DNA of 10,291 nt from an uncultured beta proteobacterium (GCA_903932755.1 CAIZHL010000363.1:1-10291); one strand, 5' to 3'. Numbered from the stretch's first letter, positions 1-6,729 are shown. Translations and numbers: made by a program. Notes: generated by a model from the letters alone, not told the origin.

Positions 1-555
1 ATGATTCCGCTGCTGACCATGGGCATCCCCGGCAGCGGCGCCACGGCGATCATCCTCGGCGCCTTCCTGCTGCACGGCATGCAGCCGGGGCCGCAGGTCT
101 TCGTCACCTCGGGGCCCTTCGTCTATGCTGTGTTCGCCTCGATGTTCCTCGGCGTGATCGGCATGTGCATCATCGGCTACTTCGCCATCAAGCCGCTGGT
201 CAAGGTGCTCGAACTGCCCGAGGCGGTGGTCTCGGCCTTCGTCGTGATGTTCTGCTTCATCGGCGCCTTCGCCGCGCGCAACAACCTCTCCGACCTGTAC
301 GTCATCACCGCCTTCGGCATCCTCGGCTACCTGTTCGAGAAGTTCAAATTCCCCATCGCGCCGATGGTGCTGGGCGTGATCCTCGGCCCGCTGGCCGAAA
401 GCTCCTTCATGACCATGATGGTCAGCCACGGCAACGACTGGACGGTGCTGTTCGGACGCCCGATCAGCGCGGTCGTGATGGTCCTGGCTGTCGTCGCGCT
501 GGTGTATCCGATACAGCGCCAGCTGCGCGAGAAAACCCGGCGCAGCGGCAGCTAG
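1..555 (+). CDS. tctA: Tripartite tricarboxylate transporter permease, TctA family (5'-truncated by window edge)
   Basis: This is the C-terminal 184 residues of the large membrane subunit of a TTT transporter, which works with a small membrane subunit (TctB) and a periplasmic binding protein (TctC/Bug) to import carboxylates using an ion gradient. The first residues carry the hallmark internal TctA motif LLTMGIPGSGATA followed by HGMQPGP, which in full-length proteins of about 500 residues lies some 300 residues in. The reading frame is therefore already open at base 1, and the ATG there is an internal methionine. The remainder is a series of hydrophobic membrane segments with short loops, ending in a basic tail (IQRQLREKTRRSGS) and a TAG stop. 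TctB and TctC, if present, lie upstream. The substrate cannot be read from the sequence; the neighbouring catabolic genes suggest an organic acid or sulfonate. Confidence 0.93.
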   Translation: MIPLLTMGIPGSGATAIILGAFLLHGMQPGPQVFVTSGPFVYAVFASMFLGVIGMCIIGYFAIKPLVKVLELPEAVVSAFVVMFCFIGAFAARNNLSDLYVITAFGILGYLFEKFKFPIAPMVLGVILGPLAESSFMTMMVSHGNDWTVLFGRPISAVVMVLAVVALVYPIQRQLREKTRRSGS

Positions 556-558
556 TGG

Positions 559-710
559 CAGAAAGGCAGAATCAGATGCTTGAGTTCGTCATTCCGGCGA
601 ACGCCGGAATCCAGTCGGCGGTCGTTTCTGGATCCCGGGTCAAGCCCGGGATGACGAACGGAATCAATCCTTCGGTCTCAACTTGACTCCGTACAGCAAC
701 AGAAAGGCAG
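559..710 (+). repeat. 11-bp direct repeat bounding the tctA-dehydrogenase spacer insert
   Basis: The sequence CAGAAAGGCAG occurs exactly at 559-569 and again at 700-710. The second copy supplies the likely ribosome-binding sequence (AAAGG, 10 bases upstream) of the dehydrogenase gene at 718. If the interval were collapsed to one copy, the tctA stop would be 21 bases from the downstream start, an ordinary operon spacing. This suggests that the 141-bp interval was gained by duplication or insertion. That history is inference; the repeat itself is seen directly. Confidence 0.6.
584..659. repeat. REP/MITE-like palindromic element, 76 bp
   Basis: The element has perfect 9-bp terminal inverted repeats, GTTCGTCAT at 584-592 and ATGACGAAC at 651-659. 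Inside are two GC-rich hairpins: ATTCCGGCG/CGCCGGAAT (591-610, loop AA) and ATCCCGGG/CCCGGGAT (632-652, 5-base loop). A third nested pair is ATCCAG (609-614) with CTGGAT (628-633). The whole unit can fold as a cruciform or as a branched RNA. Elements of this pattern, with a GTCATTCC...GGAATCCAG left half and a CTGGATCCC...GGGATGACG right half, are common intergenic repeats in proteobacteria. It lies wholly between tctA and the dehydrogenase gene and may act as an RNA-stabilising or partially terminating structure. Confidence 0.85.
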
Positions 711-717
711 CAGAGCA

Positions 718-2109
718 ATGGACAAGGCAGTCACCCCCCTGATCGAGGCTGCGCGCGCTGCGCAGCGCCGGTACGAAACCTTTGACCAGGCTGCCGTCGA
801 CGCGGTGGTCACGGCGGCCGGCTGGGCGATCATGGAACCCGGACGCAACCGGGCGCTGGCCGAAATGGCGGTAAAGGACACGGGCCTCGGCGTGGTCGAG
901 GACAAGGTCACCAAGAACCATCGCAAGACCCTGGGCCTGCTGCGCGACCTCAAGGGCGCGAAAAGCGTCGGCGTCATCGCCGAGTACCCGGAGCTGGGCA
1001 TCGTCGAGATCGCGCGCCCGGTGGGCGTGGTCGCCGCGATTACGCCCTCGACCAATCCGGGTGCGACGCCGGCGAACAAGATCATCAACGCGCTCAAGGG
1101 CCGCAACGCGGTGATCGTGGCACCTTCGCCCAAGGGCGCCTCGACCTGCGCCGCGCTGGTCGGCTACGTCAATGCGGAACTGGCCAAGGTCGGCGCGCCG
1201 CCGAACCTGGTGCAGATGCTGCCGGCACCGATCACCAAGGACGCGACGCATGCGCTGATGCGGCAATCCGACCTGGTAGTGGCCACCGGGTCGCAGGCCA
1301 ATGTGCGTGCGGCCTACGCCAGCGGCACGCCGGCCTTCGGCGTCGGCGCCGGAAATGTCGCCAGCATCATCGACGCCTCGGCCAATCTCGCCGAGGCTGC
1401 CGCGGCGATCGCCCGCTCCAAGACCTTCGACAACGCCACCAGCTGCTCCTCGGAGAACAGCGTGGTGATCGTGGACGCCGTGCATGCGGGCGCCATGGCT
1501 GCTTTGACGGCGGCCGGTGGCGTGCTGCTCACCGCGGACGAGAAAGCCAAACTGCAGGCCGTGATGTGGCCCGAAGGCAAGCTGGCGGCGCAGGTGACGG
1601 CACAGGACGCGCCGCGCATCGCACAGATCGCCGGGCTGGAACGCGAGGCCCTGCAGAGCGCCCGCTTCCTGATGGTCGAGGAAACCGGCACCGGACCGGA
1701 CTTTCCCTACTCCGGCGAAAAGCTGTCGCCGGTGCTGACCGTATATCGGGCGCGCGATTTCGACCACGCCTGCGCCATCGTCGCCGAGATCTACGGCTTT
1801 CAGGGCGCGGGACATTCGGTCAGCATCCACAGCGCCGATGACGATCACATCCTGCGCCTCGGCCTCGAACTGCCGGTATCGCGCGTGATCGTGAACCAGA
1901 TCCACTGCTACGCCACCGGCGGCAGCTTCGACAACGGCCTGCCCTTCTCGCTGTCGATGGGCTGCGGCACCTGGGGCCGCAACAATTTCTCCGACAACAT
2001 GAACTACCGCCACTACCTCAACATCACCCGCATCTCACGCCGGATCGCGCCGCGCGAACCCGCGCTGGAGGAGATCTTCGGCGAGCATTTCCGCAAGCAC
2101 GGCAGATAG
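718..2109 (+). CDS. sauS: CoA-acylating aldehyde dehydrogenase, probable sulfoacetaldehyde dehydrogenase (SauS-like)
   Basis: A 463-residue cytoplasmic enzyme of the aldehyde dehydrogenase superfamily, most like the CoA-acylating branch (EutE, the N-terminal half of AdhE, SauS). It should interconvert an aldehyde plus CoA and NAD(P)+ with an acyl-CoA and NAD(P)H. The catalytic Asn region reads TPSTNP (109-114) and is followed by the NALKGRNAVIVAPSPKG cofactor-binding segment. The nucleophile is Cys243 in TSCSSENSVV, equivalent to the CASEQSVV motif of AdhE. The C-terminal block GCGTWGRN (from 415) continues into a segment typical of this branch. The start at 718 has AAAGG ten bases upstream. 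The stop is two bases before the CoA ligase start, so the two are probably co-translated. The pairing with an AMP-forming ligase matches sauST of Cupriavidus necator (sulfoacetyl-CoA to sulfoacetaldehyde). Family assignment is firm; the sulfonate substrate is inference, and acetaldehyde, glycolaldehyde or other short aldehydes remain possible. Confidence 0.85.
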   Translation: MDKAVTPLIEAARAAQRRYETFDQAAVDAVVTAAGWAIMEPGRNRALAEMAVKDTGLGVVEDKVTKNHRKTLGLLRDLKGAKSVGVIAEYPELGIVEIARPVGVVAAITPSTNPGATPANKIINALKGRNAVIVAPSPKGASTCAALVGYVNAELAKVGAPPNLVQMLPAPITKDATHALMRQSDLVVATGSQANVRAAYASGTPAFGVGAGNVASIIDASANLAEAAAAIARSKTFDNATSCSSENSVVIVDAVHAGAMAALTAAGGVLLTADEKAKLQAVMWPEGKLAAQVTAQDAPRIAQIAGLEREALQSARFLMVEETGTGPDFPYSGEKLSPVLTVYRARDFDHACAIVAEIYGFQGAGHSVSIHSADDDHILRLGLELPVSRVIVNQIHCYATGGSFDNGLPFSLSMGCGTWGRNNFSDNMNYRHYLNITRISRRIAPREPALEEIFGEHFRKHGR

Positions 2110-2111
2110 GC

Positions 2112-3650
2112 ATGCTGCGCACCATCCGCGCCCTTGTCGACCACCAGGCGCAGCTGCGCCCCGAGGCGGTCTACCTGATCGCGCCGGAAAGCGGCCTGCA
2201 CCTCAGCTTCGCCGGACTGCAAGCCGCCTCACGCCGGCTGGCGGGCTGGCTGCTCGGCCAGGGCATTCGCCCCGGCGCGAAGGTGGCGCTGCTGATGCCC
2301 AACGGCTACCAGACCTGCCGCCTTTTCATCGGCGCGATGTACGGCGGCTACTGTGTCACGCCACTCAACCTGCTGGCCCAGCCCTCACAGCTGGCCTACG
2401 TGCTGGAACACAGCGACGCCGAAATCGTGTTCGTCGCGCCGGACCAGGTCGAGCGCCTGCAACAGGCCGCGGCGGGGCTGGCAAAGCCGCCGCGCATGGT
2501 CGTGTGCGAGGTCGATGCCGCCGAATTCCTGCCGGCAGTGGAGGCGGATACGGCCCTGCCCGACAGCCCGGGCGAGGAAGAGGCCGCGCTGATGATGTAC
2601 ACCTCCGGCACCACCGGCAAGCCCAAGGGCGTGGTGCTGGCGCAGCGCGCCGTAGTCTCCGGCGGGGCTTTCGTTTCCGCCGCGCATGAACTCGGCCCCG
2701 CCGACCGCGTGATGGCGGTGCTGCCGCTGTACCACATCAATGCCCAGGTGGTTACCGCCACCGCCCCGTTGGTGCATGGCGGCAGCCTGGTGCTGCCCAA
2801 GCGCTTCAGCGCCTCGAGCTTCTGGCAGACCGCTGTCGGCCACGGCTGCACCTGGATCAACGTGGTGCCGACCATGATCGCCTACCTGCTGAACGGCCCC
2901 GACCTGGCGACGCTCGGGCTCGACGCCTCGGCGATCCGCTTCTGCCGCTCGGCCTCGGCGCCGCTGCCGCCGGCGCAGCACCTGGCCTTCGAACAGAAGT
3001 TCGGCATCGGCATCATCGAGACCATGGGCCTCACCGAAACCGCCGCGCCCTGCTTTTCCAATCCGCTCGAGCCGGCACGGCGCAAGGTGGGCAGCCCCGG
3101 TCCGGCTTACGGCAACGCGGCGAAGATCATCGATGCCAGTGGTGCTGCGGCGCCGGCGGGCACCGTGGGCGAGATCATGGTGCGCGGCGCCAACGTCATG
3201 AGCTGCTACTACAAGGACCCGGCGGAGACCGCGCGCACGCTGGATGCCGGCGGCTGGCTGCACACCGGCGACCTCGGCTACATGGATGGCGACGGCTTCG
3301 TCTTCGTTACCGGCCGCATCAAGGAACTCATCATCAAGGGCGGCGAGAACATCGCGCCGCGCGAGATCGACGAAGCCCTGCTGCTGCACCCCGCCGTGCT
3401 CGAAGCCGCGGCGGTCGGCATTCCCGACGACAACTACGGCCAGGAGATCATGGCCTGCGTGGTACTGAAACAGAACCAGACCTGTTCCGAGGCGGAATTG
3501 CGCGACTACTGCGAGGACGCGCTGGGAAGTTACAAGACGCCGCGGCAGTTTTGTTTCGTCACGGAGCTGCCGAAAGGCCCGTCGGGCAAGGTGCAGCGCC
3601 TTAAGCTGCCCGAGCTCATGGCCGCGACCACCTTGCAGAGCGGTCGGTAA
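2112..3650 (+). CDS. sauT: AMP-forming acyl-CoA synthetase, possible sulfoacetate-CoA ligase (SauT-like)
   Basis: A 512-residue class I adenylate-forming enzyme that activates a carboxylic acid with ATP to an acyl-AMP and then transfers it to CoA. The phosphate-binding loop is YTSGTTGKPKG (163-173). The ATP/adenine motif region is ETMGLTETAAP, the ribose-binding Asp387 sits in GWLHTGDLG (381-389), the hinge/A8 region is GRIKELIIKGGENIAPREI, and the catalytic Lys493 is in PSGKVQ near the C terminus. Length and domain order are normal for a complete enzyme. The start lies two bases after the preceding dehydrogenase stop with no clear ribosome-binding site of its own, so translational coupling is likely. 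With the acylating dehydrogenase it forms a two-step route from acid to acyl-CoA to aldehyde, as SauT-SauS do for sulfoacetate. Which acid is used cannot be decided from motifs alone; the symbol is a context-based suggestion. Confidence 0.85.
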   Translation: MLRTIRALVDHQAQLRPEAVYLIAPESGLHLSFAGLQAASRRLAGWLLGQGIRPGAKVALLMPNGYQTCRLFIGAMYGGYCVTPLNLLAQPSQLAYVLEHSDAEIVFVAPDQVERLQQAAAGLAKPPRMVVCEVDAAEFLPAVEADTALPDSPGEEEAALMMYTSGTTGKPKGVVLAQRAVVSGGAFVSAAHELGPADRVMAVLPLYHINAQVVTATAPLVHGGSLVLPKRFSASSFWQTAVGHGCTWINVVPTMIAYLLNGPDLATLGLDASAIRFCRSASAPLPPAQHLAFEQKFGIGIIETMGLTETAAPCFSNPLEPARRKVGSPGPAYGNAAKIIDASGAAAPAGTVGEIMVRGANVMSCYYKDPAETARTLDAGGWLHTGDLGYMDGDGFVFVTGRIKELIIKGGENIAPREIDEALLLHPAVLEAAAVGIPDDNYGQEIMACVVLKQNQTCSEAELRDYCEDALGSYKTPRQFCFVTELPKGPSGKVQRLKLPELMAATTLQSGR

Positions 3651-3688
3651 TCCGGCGTGGACGCCGGACCCTGCCAAAGCGGCATTTT
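3651..3688 (+). terminator. Tandem hairpins after the CoA ligase gene, probable terminator
   Basis: Immediately after the TAA stop is a perfect inverted repeat, TCCGGCGT/ACGCCGGA (3651-3658 and 3661-3668). As RNA this makes a 7-bp stem with a TGGA loop. A second short hairpin, TGCC/GGCA (3672-3684), is followed directly by TTTT (3685-3688). The T-run is short, so termination may be partial. The position at the end of the two-gene unit and before a new promoter region supports a terminator role. Confidence 0.5.
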
Positions 3689-3785
3689 GACGTCGCCGAT
3701 GCCGAATTCGTTTCATTTGCCGCCTTCCCTGGCGATTTCTGTTGCCAGCGAATACCGATTGCTGTGATAGTTCACTTCATCAATA

Positions 3786-3813
3786 TTGAAACGTATCGTT
3801 TCATAATAATAAG
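3786..3813 (+). promoter_or_regulatory. Candidate sigma-70 promoter for the GMC dehydrogenase gene
   Basis: An AT-rich island stands out from the surrounding GC-rich sequence. The best pairing found by eye is TTGAAA (3786-3791, five of six to the -35 consensus), 16 bases, then AATAAG (3808-3813, four of six to the -10 consensus). Transcription would start near 3820, giving a leader of about 37 bases before the ATG at 3857. The -35 box overlaps the left arm of the palindrome at 3787-3803, which would suit repression. Other box choices in this island are possible. Confidence 0.35.
3787..3803. promoter_or_regulatory. Perfect 17-bp palindrome, probable regulator operator
   Basis: TGAAACG (3787-3793), spacer TAT, CGTTTCA (3797-3803): a perfect 7-bp inverted repeat with a 3-base spacer. 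TGAAAC-N-GTTTCA palindromes of this size resemble sites bound by some IclR-family regulators such as KdgR. It sits in the AT-rich promoter island upstream of the GMC gene. The IclR-type regulator encoded at 9385 is the obvious candidate to bind it. No second copy was seen in the other gaps of this window. Confidence 0.6.
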
Positions 3814-3843
3814 TATGTGCGACTTCACGGAGGCGCACGACAC

Positions 3844-3848
3844 GGAGG
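3844..3848 (+). promoter_or_regulatory. Ribosome-binding site that fixes the GMC gene start
   Basis: GGAGG lies eight bases before the ATG at 3857. In-frame ATGs further upstream (3764, 3815) lack such a sequence and would translate the promoter/operator island, so 3857 is chosen as the start. Confidence 0.75.
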
Positions 3849-3856
3849 AAGCGGGA

Positions 3857-5455
3857 ATGGCCGAAGTTTTCGACTACATCGTAGTCGGCGCCGGATCGGC
3901 AGGTTGCGTCCTGGCCAACAGGCTGTCGGAGAATCCGCAAACCCGCGTTCTGCTGCTCGAAGCCGGCGGCGAAGACTGGAATCCCTGGATCCACGTCCCG
4001 GTCGGTTACTTCAAGACCATGCACGACCCGAAACTGGACTGGTGCTACCTCACCGAGCCCGATCCCGGCATCGCCAATCGCCAGCTGCAGTGGCCGCGCG
4101 GTAAAGTGCTGGGCGGCTCCAGTTCGCTCAACGGCCTGCTCTACGTGCGCGGCCAGCGCGAAGACTACGAGCGCTGGGTTGCGCTGGGCAATCCGGGCTG
4201 GGGCTACGCCGATGTCCTGCCCTACTTCAAGAAATCCGAGGACCAGGAGCGCGGCGCCAGCGAATACCACGGAGTCGGCGGGCCGCTGAAGGTTTCCGAC
4301 CTCAGGTTGCGGCGTCCGATCGCCGACCACTTCATCGCCGGCGCACGGGATATCGGCATTCCCTTCAACGAGGACTACAACGGCGCCGTGCAGGAAGGCG
4401 TGGCCTATTTCCAGCAGACCGCCCACAAGGGCTTGCGCTGGAGTACGGCGCGCGGCTTTCTGCGCCCTGCCCGCAAGCGCCGCAACTTAACCGTCAAGAC
4501 CCGGGCGCAGACCACCCGCGTGCTGTTCGAAGGCCGGCGCGCCGTCGGCGTGGAATATGTCCAGGGCGGGGAACGCCACCAGGTGCGCGCCGCCGCGGAA
4601 GTGATCCTGGCCGCAGGCGCCATCGGTTCGCCGCAGTTGCTGCAGTGTTCCGGCGTCGGTCCGGCAGAGCTGCTCGCGCGGGTCGGTGTGCCGGTGGTCC
4701 ATGCCCTGCCCGGCGTCGGCGAAAACCTGCAGGACCACCTGCAGATACGGCTGGTGTTCAAGACCCGCGAGCGAACCCTGAACGACGAGGTCAACAGCTA
4801 CCTCGGGCGGCTGTGGGTCGGCATGCAGTACGCCTTCAACCGCACCGGCCCGCTGACGCTGGCGGCGAGCCAGGTCGCCATCTTCACCCGCTCCGGGCCC
4901 GACGTCACCCGGCCCGACATCCAGTTTCACATGCAGCCGCTGAGCGCCGACAAGCCGGGCGAAGGCGCGCACAAATTCTCGGCCTTCACTTCCTCGGTCT
5001 GCCAACTGCGCCCTTACAGCCGGGGCCGCATCGAGATCAAGTCGCCCGACGCGCTGAGCTATCCCGCGATCCACCCGAACTACCTGTCGGACGAGCGCGA
5101 CCATGCGGTGGCGATCGGCGGCATAAAGGTCGCGCGCCGCATCGCGCAGGCGCCCTCGCTGGCGCCGCACATTATTTCGGAGTACGTGCCGGGGGCGCAG
5201 TTCCAGTCCGATGCGGAACTGCTCGACGCCGCGCGCCGTTACAGCCAGACCATCTACCACCCGGCCGGCACCTGCAAGATGGGCATCGACGGCATGGCGG
5301 TGGTCGACCCGCGGCTGCGCGTGCATGGCATCAGCGGCCTGCGCGTCGTCGATTGCTCGATCATGCCCGAGATCGTTTCGGGCAACACCCACGCGCCGGC
5401 GGTGATGATCGCCGAGAAGGCGGCCGACATGATTCGCCAGGATGCTGGCATGTAA
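3857..5455 (+). CDS. GMC-family FAD-dependent alcohol dehydrogenase (choline dehydrogenase/IseJ-like)
   Basis: A 532-residue flavoprotein of the glucose-methanol-choline oxidoreductase family, which oxidises a primary alcohol to an aldehyde and passes electrons to a respiratory acceptor or oxygen. The N-terminal FAD dinucleotide-binding motif is VVGAGSAGCVLANRLS (Gly11, Gly13, Gly16), followed by the LLLEAGG strand end. The first GMC signature is in the WPRGKVLGGSSSLNGLLYVRG region and the second is around AAGAIGSPQLLQCSGVGP. The catalytic His468 is in YHPAGTCKMG, and the second active-site position is His512 in GNTHAPAVMIAEKAAD, giving a His/His pair. No signal peptide or membrane anchor is visible, so it is probably cytoplasmic or peripheral. 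No choline/betaine genes (betB, betI) are nearby. Next to an acylating aldehyde dehydrogenase and a TRAP transporter, an isethionate dehydrogenase (IseJ) role is plausible but not proven; polyethylene glycol or other alcohols are alternatives. It has its own promoter region. Confidence 0.9.
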   Translation: MAEVFDYIVVGAGSAGCVLANRLSENPQTRVLLLEAGGEDWNPWIHVPVGYFKTMHDPKLDWCYLTEPDPGIANRQLQWPRGKVLGGSSSLNGLLYVRGQREDYERWVALGNPGWGYADVLPYFKKSEDQERGASEYHGVGGPLKVSDLRLRRPIADHFIAGARDIGIPFNEDYNGAVQEGVAYFQQTAHKGLRWSTARGFLRPARKRRNLTVKTRAQTTRVLFEGRRAVGVEYVQGGERHQVRAAAEVILAAGAIGSPQLLQCSGVGPAELLARVGVPVVHALPGVGENLQDHLQIRLVFKTRERTLNDEVNSYLGRLWVGMQYAFNRTGPLTLAASQVAIFTRSGPDVTRPDIQFHMQPLSADKPGEGAHKFSAFTSSVCQLRPYSRGRIEIKSPDALSYPAIHPNYLSDERDHAVAIGGIKVARRIAQAPSLAPHIISEYVPGAQFQSDAELLDAARRYSQTIYHPAGTCKMGIDGMAVVDPRLRVHGISGLRVVDCSIMPEIVSGNTHAPAVMIAEKAADMIRQDAGM

Positions 5456-5458
5456 AGA

Positions 5459-5475
5459 ATTGCCCATGAGGCAAT
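5459..5475 (+). other. Small hairpin after the GMC gene
   Basis: ATTGCC and GGCAAT form a 6-bp stem with a 5-base loop (CATGA), starting four bases after the GMC stop codon. There is no T-run behind it, so it is not a terminator by itself. It may protect the 3' end of the GMC message. Confidence 0.4.
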
Positions 5476-5501
5476 AGTGGAGCCATTGCGACCCGCCGGG
5501 T

Positions 5502-5519
5502 CCGGGGTTCCGGTTTTTT
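5502..5519 (+). terminator. Possible weak terminator or attenuator before dctP
   Basis: CCGG (5502-5505), loop GGTT, CCGG (5510-5513), followed at once by six T residues (5514-5519). An alternative pairing uses CCGGG from 5496. The stem is only 4-5 bp, so termination would be incomplete. This would let the GMC gene and the TRAP genes be transcribed together at reduced read-through, or mark a separate dctP unit. Confidence 0.35.
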
Positions 5520-5536
5520 AAATAACGGAGGAGGCA

Positions 5537-6649
5537 ATGATGGCGACTTTGATACGGAAACTGATGATGGGCGCGGTCGCTGCGGTGCTGGTCACCGCAG
5601 GCGGCCTGGCGCAGGCCCAGCAAGTGACGCGCATGAAGATCCAGACGGCGGTTCCGACCGCGAGCATCTACTTCGAACTGATGAAGCGCTTCGGCGATCG
5701 CGTCGACAAGATGTCCAACGGCCGCGTCAAGATGGAAATCCTGCCCGACGGCGCGGTGGTCAATGCCTTCGAAATCCTCGACGCGGTTGACAAGGGCGTG
5801 GTCGATGGCGGTTTCGCATGGACGCACTACTGGTCGGGCAAGAACAGCGCGGCAGCCCTGTTCTCGAATCCGGCGGCAGGCTCCGGCACCGGCATGGACC
5901 AGCTGTCGCACATGGCCTGGCTGTCGCAGGGCGGCGGCAATGCCCTCTACGAGAAACTCTACGAGTCCGGCCTGAAGATGAACATCAAGCCCTTCATGAT
6001 GCAGCCCATGGGTCCGGACCCCTTCGGCTGGTTCAAGACGCCGATCAGCTCGATCGCCGACATGAAGAAGATGAAGTACCGCTCGCCCCCGGGACTCACC
6101 GGCGAGATCTTCAAGGAAATGGGCATCAACGCGGTGGCCATGCCGGGCGGCGAGATCGTTCCGGCAGCGCAGCGCGGCGTGATCGACGCCGCCGAGTGGA
6201 TCGGCCCGGCGGACGACATGATCCTCGGCTTCCACAACGTGTTCAAGCACTACTACCTGCAGGGCCTGCACCAGTCGACCGACGTCGGCGAGATCCTGAT
6301 CAACAAGACGGTCTGGAACAAGCTGCCGGCAGACCTGAAGGCCGTGATCGAGGGCGCGGTGATGGCCACCATCACCGAGACCTATGCCTTCAACGTGGAC
6401 CGCAACGCGAAAGCTCTGGAGAAACTGCAGAAGGAGCACAAGGTCACCGTGCATGACACGCCGAAGGAGTTCTTCGCGGCTTTCCAGAAGGCCACCAACC
6501 TCGTGTATGACCGCGAGGCGGCACGCAATCCGCTGTTCAAGGAAGTCCTCGAGTCGCAGCGCGCCTATGCCAAGGTCGTGGTGCCCTACTGGACCAAGAT
6601 CAACGGCTTGTACTACGGCATCGGTTCCGAAGCGGTAGGCAGCAAGTAA
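5537..6649 (+). CDS. dctP: TRAP transporter periplasmic substrate-binding protein (DctP family, TakP-like)
   Basis: A 370-residue periplasmic solute receptor that delivers its ligand to the DctQ/DctM membrane subunits. The N terminus is a clear Sec signal peptide: basic RK, hydrophobic MMGAVAAVLVTAGG, and an AQA cleavage site after residue 27. The mature protein begins with the usual beta-strand and keeps the conserved Arg182 (KYRSPPGLTG), which in TRAP receptors binds the ligand acid group. It also has the QRGVIDAAEWIGP segment (Glu220, Trp221) typical of the TakP-like 2-oxoacid/lactate subgroup, where these residues line the ligand and cation site. After this the protein reads GLHQSTD, where (from memory) TakP relatives have WHEP, which may indicate a different ligand. 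An unusually rich GGAGGAGG precedes two adjacent ATGs (5537 and 5540); spacing slightly favours the second, which would shorten the protein by one residue. Placement next to the GMC gene suggests the ligand is its alcohol substrate or a related acid. Confidence 0.92.
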   Translation: MMATLIRKLMMGAVAAVLVTAGGLAQAQQVTRMKIQTAVPTASIYFELMKRFGDRVDKMSNGRVKMEILPDGAVVNAFEILDAVDKGVVDGGFAWTHYWSGKNSAAALFSNPAAGSGTGMDQLSHMAWLSQGGGNALYEKLYESGLKMNIKPFMMQPMGPDPFGWFKTPISSIADMKKMKYRSPPGLTGEIFKEMGINAVAMPGGEIVPAAQRGVIDAAEWIGPADDMILGFHNVFKHYYLQGLHQSTDVGEILINKTVWNKLPADLKAVIEGAVMATITETYAFNVDRNAKALEKLQKEHKVTVHDTPKEFFAAFQKATNLVYDREAARNPLFKEVLESQRAYAKVVVPYWTKINGLYYGIGSEAVGSK

Positions 6650-6667
6650 CTCGCAACCCGGCCCGGA

Positions 6668-6693
6668 CGGTGCACGGCGGACGCCGTGCACCG
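6668..6693 (+). other. Strong intercistronic hairpin between dctP and dctQ
   Basis: CGGTGCACGGC (6668-6678) and GCCGTGCACCG (6683-6693) form a perfect 11-bp stem with a GGAC tetraloop, 18 bases after the dctP stop. No T-run follows, so it is not a standard terminator. In binding-protein operons such hairpins usually block 3' exonucleases or cause partial termination, so the binding protein is made in excess over the membrane subunits. That role is inferred from position. Confidence 0.75.
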
Positions 6694-6729
6694 CGCCTGC
6701 CTGCAGGATCACCCACGGATACACGACCC

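Noticed and set aside
674..690. Imperfect palindrome around TCAACTTGA upstream of the acylating dehydrogenase gene
   Set aside because: The matching core is short, arms contain mismatches, and it does not resemble the TGAAACG palindrome; too weak to call an operator.
3764..3856. Upstream in-frame ATGs (3764, 3815) as starts for the GMC gene
   Set aside because: They would translate the AT-rich promoter and palindrome, lack a Shine-Dalgarno sequence, and add 14-31 residues before the normal GMC N terminus; the ATG at 3857 has GGAGG at proper spacing.
3857..5455. Choline dehydrogenase (betA) as the specific name for the GMC gene
   Set aside because: The family resemblance is general; no betaine aldehyde dehydrogenase, BetI or choline transporter is nearby, and the second active-site position is His rather than the Asn recalled for choline oxidase.
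6670..6729. GTG at 6670 as the start of dctQ
   Set aside because: It lies inside the 11-bp hairpin stem, adds a non-family N-terminal extension and has no ribosome-binding site; the ATG at 6730 gives a normal DctQ.
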